A DNA stretch of 26,912 bases from positions 56,934 to 83,845 of the forward strand of contig JABGPV010000001.1 in the NCBI GenBank assembly GCA_018644785.1. Direction: 5' to 3'. The notes beneath the pieces were generated by a model that saw nothing but the letters and a program-made list of their open reading frames with translations, did not search any database and had not been told where the DNA came from. Shown here one piece after another: positions 1 through 7,704 of the stretch. Position numbers and translations under genes: made by a program. How positions within the stretch are numbered: position 1 is the first letter of the stretch; each line of letters opens with the position of its first letter. The stretch is from Deltaproteobacteria bacterium (GTDB lineage: Bacteria; Desulfobacterota; DSM-4660; Desulfatiglandales; Desulfatiglandaceae).

Positions 1-66
1 TCCCCGTTGCGGGCTGTGGCCATACTGTCCGAGGGTGAGCCTGTGGAATGGGATCTGGCTTCCTGA
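1..66 (+). CDS. possible C-terminal tail of an upstream gene (partial)
   Basis: The first reading frame is open from the window edge to a TGA at 64-66 and would encode about 21 residues ending in DLAS. Frame 2 is also open, to a TAA at 80-82, so the choice of frame is uncertain. No domain can be recognised in so few residues. It is listed because the next gene begins only at 195 and the window clearly starts inside a larger gene neighbourhood. The rest of 67-194 shows no convincing terminator; the only feature is a short CCGAG-GG-CTCGG dyad at 162-173. Confidence 0.25.
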   Translation, partial: SPLRAVAILSEGEPVEWDLAS

Positions 67-194
67 GGCCCGGCCAGGATAAACCGGAAAGAAAAAGGTC
101 TCGCGCAAAGCTGTTAAGGTTTTAAAAGATAATCGTTGCAACAAAAATTCTATGGGCCTGACCGAGGGCTCGGACAAATGAAAGGAGACAAAAG

Positions 195-1277
195 ATGGGT
201 GACGACAGTGTTGTCAAATATGATGAAAAAGGGGTGTTGGACGGCGGCACCGTGGGGCTGCCCAGAGAGATGAGTCGGGATATCTGGTTGAAGGAAGTCT
301 TTCCGGAATGGGGAAGCTTTCTCAATTACGAGATTGACCAGTTTGAGGTCCAGCCGGGGACCGGTGCCATGTGGTATTTCGGAGCCATGTCCTGTGCCCT
401 AAAATCCCAGGCCGGGGCGGTGTTTACCGTAGATCTCTATTCAGGCCCCAGTCTCTTTACCGACTACTCCTATTGCGGCGTTTGCAGAACCAGCGGCGCA
501 GAGAAGCTCTACTGGATGCGAACACACCCGATGGTCGTGGACCCATGGAAATTCAAGCGGATCGATGCGGTATGCATCACCCATCACCATCAGGATCATA
601 TGGATTTCTATACCATCAGTGCGGCTCTTCAGACCACTAACTGCAAATTCATTGCCCCGCCCGAAGCGGCTCGCAGGATGAAGGCCAATATGGGTGTTCC
701 GGAAGATCGGCTCATTGTGGCGGAAGTGGGTAAAAGCGTTCAGATTGAAGATATGAAGATCGATTTTGCACCCAATTATGACATTATCGCCAGCAAGACC
801 GGTTTTGATCCGCCGGCCCCCTACGAAGAAGTGGCGGTCAGCTATATTTTCAACACCGAAGGGGGGAATATTGCTTTTCTGGGGGACAGCCTCTACCATA
901 ACGGTTACCGGATGGTGGGTGAGAAGTATGATATTGGCGCCGTGTCCATGGCCATGGGGAACAACGCACCCGGTTACACGGACAAGATGTCCCCCTGGGA
1001 TCTCTGGCGCGTGGCCGAGGCCCTGAACACGGATGTCATTTTGCCCATGCACCATGACAACTGGGCCAATTGCTATGAGGATCCTTCCTATTTGGAGGAA
1101 ATCGTGGCCAAGAAAAACAAGGAGCCCAGACATCCTGAAATGAAGGTGGTCAGCCTTCTGCCCGGTGCCCGGTACATCCATCCGGATGATAGAGGTATCG
1201 GTCGCTACAGCTTTCCCGATAACCGGGAACTGATGAATTGGAAGAAGAGTGTGGAGTACGGTCCTGACGCTAAATAA
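195..1277 (+). CDS. UlaG-like metallo-beta-lactamase-fold hydrolase
   Basis: This 360-residue protein resembles UlaG, the cytoplasmic L-ascorbate-6-phosphate lactonase, in length and along most of its sequence. Shared features include the WLKEVFPEWGS segment near residue 31, PGTGAMWYFG near 54-63 and the metal motif HxHxDH at H130/H132/D134/H135. Further metal-site candidates are the aspartate of FLGDS and the histidines of LPMHHDNW. No signal peptide is visible. The ATG at 195 follows AAAGGAGA at good spacing. It is the first gene of a plus-strand run with dehydratases and an aldolase, so opening a sugar-lactone or phosphorylated lactone is a reasonable role. The true substrate is not shown: no ascorbate PTS or other ula genes are present. 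The fold is certain, the reaction is inferred. Confidence 0.8.
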   Translation: MGDDSVVKYDEKGVLDGGTVGLPREMSRDIWLKEVFPEWGSFLNYEIDQFEVQPGTGAMWYFGAMSCALKSQAGAVFTVDLYSGPSLFTDYSYCGVCRTSGAEKLYWMRTHPMVVDPWKFKRIDAVCITHHHQDHMDFYTISAALQTTNCKFIAPPEAARRMKANMGVPEDRLIVAEVGKSVQIEDMKIDFAPNYDIIASKTGFDPPAPYEEVAVSYIFNTEGGNIAFLGDSLYHNGYRMVGEKYDIGAVSMAMGNNAPGYTDKMSPWDLWRVAEALNTDVILPMHHDNWANCYEDPSYLEEIVAKKNKEPRHPEMKVVSLLPGARYIHPDDRGIGRYSFPDNRELMNWKKSVEYGPDAK

Positions 1278-1386
1278 CAGCAGATCTTTTTTCCGCAAAG
1301 ACGTCGGGTGTCCACTTTATGTGTGAAACCGGCGTTTTTGCGTGTGACTTTTTAGAACAGTAACGGAATCTCAAAAGGAGCATCCC

Positions 1387-2832
1387 ATGCCCATGATGAC
1401 GCCCGAACAGTATGAGGAAAGCCTGCGAAAACTCAACCTGGTGGTATATATGTTCGGAGAACGGGTGGAGAACGTGGTGGACAATCCCATCATTCGACCT
1501 TCCATGAATGCTGTGAAAAAGACCTACGAACTGGCCCATCTTCCGGAATATCAAGACCTGATGGTCGCTACCTCACACCTTTCAGGGGGGAAGATCAACC
1601 GGTTTACCCATATCCATCAAAATACCAAGGATCTGGTGAAAAAGAGCAAGATGGGGCGTTTGCTGGGCCGCCATACGGGATGCTGCTTTCAAAGATGTGT
1701 GGGCATGGACAGCCTTAACGCCCTGTCTATCGTCACCTTCAATATCGATCAGGAATGCGGCACCGGCTACCATGAGCGCTTTTCGAAATATCTGGCGTAT
1801 GTCCAGGAAAATGACCTCACATGCGATGGCGCCATGACCGATCCCAAGGGGGACAGGCGACTTCCCCCCCATGGACAACCGGATCCCGATCATTTTCTCC
1901 ACGTGGTGGAAGAAAGAGAAGGCGGCATAGTGGTGAGGGGCGCCAAGGCCCACCAGACGGGGGCCGTTAATTCCCATGAAATCATCGTTATGCCCACCAT
2001 CTCCATGCGCAAAGAGGACGAAGACTACGCTGTTTCCTTCGCTCTTCCAAGCGATGCGGAAGGGATACTCTACATTATGGGGCGTCAATCCTGTGATACC
2101 CGAAAGCTGGAAGGGGGAAACATGGATCAAGGCAACCTCCTGTTCGGCGGGCATGAAGCTCTGGTAATTTTTGACGATGTGTTCGTGCCTTGGGATCGGG
2201 TTTTCATGTACAAGGAATACGACTATGTGGGGCAATTGGTAGAGGCCTTCGCCGCTTATCATCGTCAGAGCTATGCCTGCAAGGTGGGCGTGGGCGATGT
2301 GCTCATAGGCGCGGCCCAGACAGCCGCTGAATACAACGGCGCCCAGAGGGCATCCCACATTAAAGACAAAATCATCGAGATGAATCATCTCAACGAGACG
2401 CTGTTCTGTGGATGTCTCGCCTGTGCATCGGAAGGGCACAAGGAACCATCCGGCACATATCTGGTTAACACCCTTCTTGCCAATGTGCACAAACACAATG
2501 TCACCCGGTTCCCCTACGAGATATCGAGGTTGGCACAAGACATCGCCGGGGGCCTCATGGTTACCATGCCCTCCGAGAAAGACCTGAGATCTCCGGACAC
2601 CGCAAAATGGGTGGAAAAATATTTCAAGGCCGACCCCAATACCCCCACGGAACATCGCCTTCGTATTCTCAGGCTCATCGAAAACGTCTGCCTGGGAACT
2701 GCGGCAGTCGGCTATTTGACCGAATCCATGCATGGCGCCGGTTCTCCCCAGGCCCAGCGCATTATGATCTCCCGGCTGGTGAACATGGAAGAGAAAAAGA
2801 GGGCGGCGAAAAAACTCTGTGGCATCGAATGA
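1387..2832 (+). CDS. 4-hydroxybutyryl-CoA dehydratase / vinylacetyl-CoA isomerase family protein
   Basis: This 481-residue protein belongs to the HpaB/AbfD flavoprotein family. AbfD enzymes dehydrate 4-hydroxybutyryl-CoA to crotonyl-CoA by a ketyl-radical mechanism using FAD and a [4Fe-4S] cluster bound by CxxxC, His and Cys. Here CFQRC gives C100 and C104, and YHRQSYACKVGVGDV gives H292 and C298, so all four cluster ligands are present. This argues for the radical dehydratase branch and against the aerobic HpaB hydroxylases. The H-to-C spacing is 6 residues; as I recall the canonical AbfD motif, it is 7 (HRQSYGGC). The protein may therefore act on another acyl-CoA. Start: ATG 1387 after AAAAGGAG. 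It overlaps the next ORF by 14 bases. Confidence 0.8.
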   Translation: MPMMTPEQYEESLRKLNLVVYMFGERVENVVDNPIIRPSMNAVKKTYELAHLPEYQDLMVATSHLSGGKINRFTHIHQNTKDLVKKSKMGRLLGRHTGCCFQRCVGMDSLNALSIVTFNIDQECGTGYHERFSKYLAYVQENDLTCDGAMTDPKGDRRLPPHGQPDPDHFLHVVEEREGGIVVRGAKAHQTGAVNSHEIIVMPTISMRKEDEDYAVSFALPSDAEGILYIMGRQSCDTRKLEGGNMDQGNLLFGGHEALVIFDDVFVPWDRVFMYKEYDYVGQLVEAFAAYHRQSYACKVGVGDVLIGAAQTAAEYNGAQRASHIKDKIIEMNHLNETLFCGCLACASEGHKEPSGTYLVNTLLANVHKHNVTRFPYEISRLAQDIAGGLMVTMPSEKDLRSPDTAKWVEKYFKADPNTPTEHRLRILRLIENVCLGTAAVGYLTESMHGAGSPQAQRIMISRLVNMEEKKRAAKKLCGIE

Positions 2833-3280
2833 TGTAAAAAGATCCTTTTTGAGAATAGGACTCAAGTTTTGCGGCGGATGCAATCCTGAATTTGATCGCG
2901 GTTCCGTGGCAAATGGTATCGCGGAGGGGCTGAAAGGAAAAGCGACAGTGGTTCCTTTTGAAGAGAGGGACCTTATACACAACCGGAATATCACACTGGT
3001 TCGCGCAACTGAAAAAGAGATGGTTCGGGCGGCCGGATTCCTTTCGCGAAAACTCAATAAATCCAAGGGTTTGGTAAGGGTAATGATTCCCCTGAAAGGT
3101 TTTTGCGAACCCAACCAAAAGGGAAAACCATTTTACAATCCTGAAGCTGATGGCAGTTTTATCAGGACTCTGGAAGAAAGTCTCCGGAGTGATATCCCAA
3201 TCATTAAGGTTAACGCCCATATCAATGATGTTCCTTTCGTTAGGAAGGGTGCGGAGCAGATGATCCGGATGCTATCATAA
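2819..3280 (+). CDS. short chimera: CGGCN-motif N-terminus joined to Tm-1-type C-terminus
   Basis: The ORF has 153 residues from a GTG at 2819 that overlaps the dehydratase gene by 14 bases; a TTG further in (before RIGLKFCGGC) is another possible start. Residues about 12-48 carry LKFCGGCNPEFDRG, a cysteine motif I recall from small anaerobe proteins of unknown function. From about residue 49 the sequence matches the C-terminal roughly 100 residues of Tm-1/UPF0261 proteins: a HNRNITLVRAT segment, AGFLSRKLN, VRVMIPLKGF, the FYNPEADGSF block and KVNAHINDVPF. Full Tm-1 proteins are about 400 residues, so the N-terminal three quarters is absent. It may be a deletion-born fusion that is now a remnant, or a working small protein. 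Its frame is intact and it sits tightly inside the operon. Confidence 0.7.
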   Translation: MASNDVKRSFLRIGLKFCGGCNPEFDRGSVANGIAEGLKGKATVVPFEERDLIHNRNITLVRATEKEMVRAAGFLSRKLNKSKGLVRVMIPLKGFCEPNQKGKPFYNPEADGSFIRTLEESLRSDIPIIKVNAHINDVPFVRKGAEQMIRMLS

Positions 3281-3303
3281 ACAAATAAAAAAGGAGGCAA
3301 TCC

Positions 3304-4056
3304 ATGGCAGTTCAGATTTATCCTATGAATACGGGCTACATTCGCCTTGACAAAGGCGTCTACATTACAGGTGGCAATGGGTATGGGGAAGAGGTGGAGG
3401 TGCCCACATGGGCCTTTTATATCACCGACGGGAAGGAAAAGATTCTGGTGGACACAGGTATGAGCCATACGGAAGAAGCGAATTTGCACCATCCCGGCTC
3501 CTATCAGCCTGAAGGGTTTACCATCGATGCCAGGCTCAAAGAACTGGGGGTTCACCCCAAAGAGATTGATGTCGTCATTTTTACGCATTTGCATTGGGAT
3601 CATTGCGCCAACATGAACCTTTTTGAAAATGCACGCAACTACGTTCACCAAAAAGAGCTGGCGTTCGCCCTTGACCCCCACATACTCTATTATAAATCCT
3701 ATTCTTCCAAGAAGATCGGATTGAACCCTCCCTTTGAAAATGCCCGGTTCGAAACTCTGGAAGGCGAATATGAATATAATGATTTCATTACCATTTTTCC
3801 CACGCCCGGACATTGTCCGGGACATCAATCCGTTGAGGTGAAAACCGCGAAAGGGCTCTATGTGATTGCGGGGGATGCTGTTTTTGCCGACGAAAACATG
3901 CTTCCGGATACGCACAGGAATTTACCTTTCACCCCCATGGGGCGATTCGTCAATATCTTTGAACTTTACGATAGCATGGAACGGATCATCAACAGGGCGG
4001 ATCATGTCCTCACAACCCACGGAAATAAAGTGGGCGATCAACCGGTCTATCCTTGA
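3304..4056 (+). CDS. metallo-beta-lactamase-fold hydrolase, AHL-lactonase-like subgroup
   Basis: This 250-residue cytoplasmic protein has the dinuclear metal signature THLHWDHC (H95, H97, D99, H100), then H170 in PTPGHCPGHQS, D191 in VIAGDAVF and H239 in TTHGNK. These are the ligand positions of the N-acyl homoserine lactonase type of metallo-beta-lactamase fold. It starts at ATG 3304 with AAGGAGG just upstream and follows the preceding ORF by 23 bases. The context of dehydratases, an aldolase and a UlaG-like protein suggests hydrolysis of a lactone or ester in sugar-acid breakdown rather than quorum quenching; no quorum-sensing genes are nearby. The fold is secure, the substrate is unknown. 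Confidence 0.8.
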   Translation: MAVQIYPMNTGYIRLDKGVYITGGNGYGEEVEVPTWAFYITDGKEKILVDTGMSHTEEANLHHPGSYQPEGFTIDARLKELGVHPKEIDVVIFTHLHWDHCANMNLFENARNYVHQKELAFALDPHILYYKSYSSKKIGLNPPFENARFETLEGEYEYNDFITIFPTPGHCPGHQSVEVKTAKGLYVIAGDAVFADENMLPDTHRNLPFTPMGRFVNIFELYDSMERIINRADHVLTTHGNKVGDQPVYP

Positions 4057-4067
4057 GGGAGTCAGTC

Positions 4068-4658
4068 ATGAAAGAAGCATTTTCATTTCCCCGGGAAAGA
4101 GAACAGTTCAAGCATGTTTGCCAAAGAGCCTTCATGTTGGGTATGCAGGTATCCACCGGCGGCAACCTGAGCATTCAAGTGGATGATGGGGTGTTCCTTG
4201 TGAAACCCAGTGGGATTTCCCTTTTCGATTTGACGGAGGAGGGAATCCTGCTGTTAGACCGGAGCGGCCGGGTAGTGGAAGGGAAAGGAAAGCCCACCAA
4301 GGAATGGAATTCACATTTTTCCATCTATCAGGTGAGGCAGGATGTGGGGGGCATTGTCCATTATCACGCACCCTTTGCCGCCGCCCATGCGGTTGCTGGA
4401 AAAGAGGTGCCCCTCTTGACCGTTCATGCAAAAAGGATATTGGGAACGGTTCCCCTCATTGGTCTTGCCAAGGAGGGAAGCGATGAGTTGGCAAGCATGG
4501 CCCGGGAGGTCTTTTCCCAAAAGACGGTGAAGGCGGCGCTCCTTTCGGGGCATGGCATTATGGCGGTGGGAAAAAATTTTCTTGAGGCCCAGAATATGGC
4601 GGAACTCCTTGAAGAAAGTGCAAAAATCGCCCTTTTGAGCCGGCTTGTGGGGTCCTAA
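4068..4658 (+). CDS. class II aldolase/adducin-type aldolase (fuculose-phosphate aldolase-like)
   Basis: This 196-residue enzyme is close to the size of L-fuculose-phosphate aldolase. Expected zinc ligands are H98 and H100 in VHYHAPFA and H162 in LSGHGIMAVG, with E79 in KPTKEWNSH at the catalytic acid position. The GGNLSI segment at 31-36 and KPSGIS at 46-51 are typical substrate-phosphate binding stretches. ATG 4068 is preferred over the in-frame TTG at 4053 because GAGGGAG lies just before it. It begins 11 bases after the upstream stop. In the cluster it would cleave a (phosphorylated) keto-deoxy or ketose acid by retro-aldol reaction, giving an aldehyde. Decarboxylating or dehydratase-like members of the family also exist. 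Confidence 0.85.
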   Translation: MKEAFSFPREREQFKHVCQRAFMLGMQVSTGGNLSIQVDDGVFLVKPSGISLFDLTEEGILLLDRSGRVVEGKGKPTKEWNSHFSIYQVRQDVGGIVHYHAPFAAAHAVAGKEVPLLTVHAKRILGTVPLIGLAKEGSDELASMAREVFSQKTVKAALLSGHGIMAVGKNFLEAQNMAELLEESAKIALLSRLVGS

Positions 4659-4745
4659 TGGCCCGCGTGTGAATTATTGTTCAAAGATGAAATTAGAGTG
4701 CCCGTCATATCAGGCACACTACCCATTTTACAGGAGATTTATGGA

Positions 4746-6440
4746 ATGGAAGAAAAAGGATTAAGAAGTGCGAAGATCCTGCGCGGCGTGGAAAACAGCA
4801 TGTATCGGTCACTTTATAAGAGCATGGGATACTCCAACGACGATTTGTCCAGACCCATGATCGGCATTGCCAACTCGTGGAATACCCTGGTACCGGGCCA
4901 TTTCAACCTAAATCAGGTGAGTGAGCACGTCAAATGGGGAATCTACCGTGCAGGCGGCACCCCTGTTGAATTCGGCGTCATAGGGGCCTGCGATGGAGTG
5001 GCCAATGGCAATGATGGGATGCACTTTATCCTCCCTTCAAGGGAGGTTATTGCCAATTCCGTGGAGATCTGTGTCCAGGCCCACAGTCTGGATGCCGTTG
5101 TCCTGCTGGCTTCCTGTGATAAGATCGTTCCGGGTATGCTGATGGCTGCAGCCCGTCTGGACATCCCCGCCATCATGGTCCATGGCGGACCCATGGCGGG
5201 AGGGGTGGAATTCGACGGTCGGAAAACGGACCTGACCTCCATTGATGAGGCCCTGGGAATGTTTCGGGCCGGCAAGATCGCGGAAGAAGAATTCAGTGCT
5301 CTGGAAGACCTGGCCTGCCCCTCATGCGGTTCCTGTGCTTTCTTGGGTACCGCCAACACCATGTGCTGTCTGACGGAAGCCATGGGCATGTCCCTTCCCG
5401 GAGGAGCTTTGATACCGGCAACCCATTCAGACAGGCTGCGGGAGGCCAGGGCGACGGGCGCCGCGATCTGCCAGCTGGTGGAAAAGGGCATCTCCGCCAG
5501 GGAGGTTATCAACAAAAAATCCCTGGAAAACGCCGTCAGGGTATGTATGGGTATCAGCGGGTCTACCAATGCAGTCCTCCACCTGTCGGCTATTGCCTAC
5601 GAAGCGGAAGAGGACATAAATATTTTGGGCACATTTGAAAAATTCAACAAAACGACCCCCCATGTGGCAAAGGTGAATCCTGCCGCCAAATGGGATATGG
5701 AGGATTTCTGGAAGGCCGGCGGCATCCCGCGGGTCATGGATTGCCTGAGCCCGTTACTTCACGGGGATGTCATGACCTGTACGGGGGGGACCGTCTCTGA
5801 AAATCTTGAATCCTACACTTACCCTTTTCCCGAAAACAGCGAAATCATCAAACCCCTGGAAGAGCCATTCGGGAATATGGGGGGCGTTGCCGTTCTCAGA
5901 GGGAATCTGGCCCCCGATACCGGAATCAGCAAGCCGGGTGCCATCGATCCCGCCCTGTTTCAGTTTTCCGGAATGGCCAGGGTGTTTGATTCCGAGGAAG
6001 CGGCCAATGAAGCCATCCTTCAAAAAGGCATTCATGAAGGGGAAGTGGTGGTCATCCGTTATGAAGGTCCCAAAGGGGGACCCGGCATGAGGGAGATGTA
6101 CAAGGCCATGAAATATCTCTACGGCATGGGCCTGAACAAATCCACGGCCTTGATCACCGATGGCCGTTTCTCCGGCACAAACAACGGTTGTTTTGTGGGT
6201 CACATCTCCCCTGAGGCGGCTGAAGGCGGCCCCATCGCCATTGTAAAGGACGGGGATAAAATCAGTATCGACGTGGAGAAAGGGACCCTTCACCTCCATG
6301 TCCCTGAAGAAGAAATCAGAGAAAGATTCAAAGGTTGGAAACCACTCGGACCCAAATTCAAGAGGGGTTATCTGGAACTGTACTCAAGACTGGCATCTTC
6401 CGCGGCGGAAGGTGCGGTCATCAAGAGACGCCCGCGTTGA
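4746..6440 (+). CDS. IlvD/Edd family Fe-S dehydratase (first copy)
   Basis: The protein has 564 residues from ATG 4746, chosen because AGGAG sits nine bases upstream; a longer reading from TTG 4677 lacks such a site. IlvD/Edd enzymes dehydrate 2,3-dihydroxy acids or sugar acids to 2-keto-3-deoxy acids. Cluster ligands are C82 in GACDGVANG, C124 in ASCDKIVPGM and the cysteines of CPSCGSCAFLGTANTM (C191, C194, C197). The lysine after C124-D125 is the usual carbamylated Mg ligand. C-terminal hallmarks [13 protein letters not shown] and ITDGRFSG are intact. The catabolic setting and a second copy at 16758 point to sugar-acid dehydration (xylonate, arabonate or similar) rather than valine biosynthesis. 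It lies 87 bases after the aldolase and converges on the MFS gene. Confidence 0.85.
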   Translation: MEEKGLRSAKILRGVENSMYRSLYKSMGYSNDDLSRPMIGIANSWNTLVPGHFNLNQVSEHVKWGIYRAGGTPVEFGVIGACDGVANGNDGMHFILPSREVIANSVEICVQAHSLDAVVLLASCDKIVPGMLMAAARLDIPAIMVHGGPMAGGVEFDGRKTDLTSIDEALGMFRAGKIAEEEFSALEDLACPSCGSCAFLGTANTMCCLTEAMGMSLPGGALIPATHSDRLREARATGAAICQLVEKGISAREVINKKSLENAVRVCMGISGSTNAVLHLSAIAYEAEEDINILGTFEKFNKTTPHVAKVNPAAKWDMEDFWKAGGIPRVMDCLSPLLHGDVMTCTGGTVSENLESYTYPFPENSEIIKPLEEPFGNMGGVAVLRGNLAPDTGISKPGAIDPALFQFSGMARVFDSEEAANEAILQKGIHEGEVVVIRYEGPKGGPGMREMYKAMKYLYGMGLNKSTALITDGRFSGTNNGCFVGHISPEAAEGGPIAIVKDGDKISIDVEKGTLHLHVPEEEIRERFKGWKPLGPKFKRGYLELYSRLASSAAEGAVIKRRPR

Positions 6441-6480
6441 ATCCGAGGCTGACGTTTGTGCAATCATTTCCCCTTTGGTT

Positions 6481-7704
6481 TCAAATTATTTCTCTTTTGT
6501 TCAGAGCCGGTGGCGTGACATATCGCACCAAAAAAGCGGCAAGGAAGCAAAGCGTGGCCAGATAATAAAACACAAGCGTGAAATCGCCCGATGTCCGGTC
6601 AAGGATGTAACCGCTCAGCCAGGGCCCCAGTGGACCGGCCACGAAGGCATAAGCAGTGAAGACCATGCCGAATATTGTGCCGAACCGCTCTATGCCGAAG
6701 CAATCCACAATGAGGGGGGCGGAAACTGCAAAAACCGTCCCGAAAGAAAACCCGACCACGGTGGCGATGGTGATCCACGCCGTTAATCCCGTCACATGGG
6801 GGAGCAACCCATATGCCACGCCGGCCATCACAAAAGTGATTCCCATGGTCAGGCGCCGACCGATGACATCGGAAAGATAACCGGCAATAAACCGGCTGAC
6901 GCCGTTGGTCATGTTAAAGGCAGTCAGGATAAGGACTGCCTTTTCCATGGACAGTCCCCTGGCCAGGCCGAAGGTCGTAGACAAGATCACGGTCGCAATG
7001 CCGGCGGCGCCGGCGAACCCCCAAGCTAGCCAGAGAGACCAGAAACTCCGGGAGTACAGAATTTGTTTCAAGGTAAGTGGGTGTTCACTCCTGGAGAGGT
7101 TTGCCGCAGCCGTAGTAGCGGAAAAATCCGATGAGGGCCGTCTCAGAAAAGGGATCGACACGAGTCCTGTCAGGAGGGCACAAAATCCCAGGAGTTGAGT
7201 GGTTTTAATATAACCGATGGAATTCATCAAATGAGCGATGGGCGGGGATACGACAGCGGCGGAAACGCCGAGCGCCATGTTCACCAGGCCCGAGGCAAGC
7301 CCCCGTTTTTCCGGAAGCCATTGCTGTGCGATGGTCAGCGCAGGGATGAGGATAAAGGATGCGGAGGTCCCGGTCAGGAATGCCCACAAGTAGATTATGG
7401 AAATGCCCTTGGCGAACCCCGGCAGGAACATGCTCCCGCCACAGAGAATAGTACCAAAGAGCACCAGATTACGGGATTTCACCTTTTCCTGAAGACGTCC
7501 GGATACCACCATGAAGATGCCCACGGCGGCCAGCAGAAAGAAATGTGTTCTTCCCACTTCGCCCCGACCAACCTGGAATAATTCCTGCCAGTAAGGCGCC
7601 ATGATGCCCGGGAAGCCAAAAATAAACGCCCCCGGCCAGAAGACCACCATGCAGGAAGCGACGATGGGAACCCATCCGTTGGATGTTTTTTTGAATTGTG
7701 TCAT
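6481..7704 (-). CDS. MFS transporter, oxalate/formate-antiporter-like (OFA) group
   Basis: This 407-residue integral membrane protein has about twelve hydrophobic segments. The loop motif GRLQEKVKSR follows TM2 and GYLSDVIGRR lies in the second half, both typical MFS motif A positions. The N-terminal FGFPGIMAPYWQ region and overall pattern resemble OFA-type monocarboxylate or oxalate/formate carriers. ATG 7704 shares ATGA with the stop of the upstream MFS gene, which decides the start against a longer reading. The pair is therefore likely translationally coupled. It probably moves an organic acid handled by the flanking dehydratase operons, but the substrate is inference. Its 3' end converges on the IlvD/Edd gene with 40 bases between stops and no evident hairpin terminator. 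Confidence 0.85.
   Translation of the reverse strand: MTQFKKTSNGWVPIVASCMVVFWPGAFIFGFPGIMAPYWQELFQVGRGEVGRTHFFLLAAVGIFMVVSGRLQEKVKSRNLVLFGTILCGGSMFLPGFAKGISIIYLWAFLTGTSASFILIPALTIAQQWLPEKRGLASGLVNMALGVSAAVVSPPIAHLMNSIGYIKTTQLLGFCALLTGLVSIPFLRRPSSDFSATTAAANLSRSEHPLTLKQILYSRSFWSLWLAWGFAGAAGIATVILSTTFGLARGLSMEKAVLILTAFNMTNGVSRFIAGYLSDVIGRRLTMGITFVMAGVAYGLLPHVTGLTAWITIATVVGFSFGTVFAVSAPLIVDCFGIERFGTIFGMVFTAYAFVAGPLGPWLSGYILDRTSGDFTLVFYYLATLCFLAAFLVRYVTPPALNKREII

Noticed and set aside
162..173. CCGAG-GG-CTCGG dyad before the UlaG-like gene
   Set aside because: The two-base loop cannot form a hairpin, there is no T-run, and there is no promoter-like box nearby to make it an operator.
1387..2832. 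4-hydroxyphenylacetate 3-monooxygenase (HpaB)
   Set aside because: The presence of the cysteine and histidine [4Fe-4S] ligands and the anaerobic context fit the dehydratase branch, not the oxygen-dependent hydroxylase.
1582..3114. Long minus-strand frame (510 codons) opposite the AbfD-like gene
   Set aside because: It spans two plus-strand genes with clear motifs and shows no family features or ribosome site.
3304..4056. Quorum-quenching AHL lactonase
   Set aside because: The fold matches, but there is no quorum-sensing gene in the context and the family is broad; a catabolic hydrolase is more likely.
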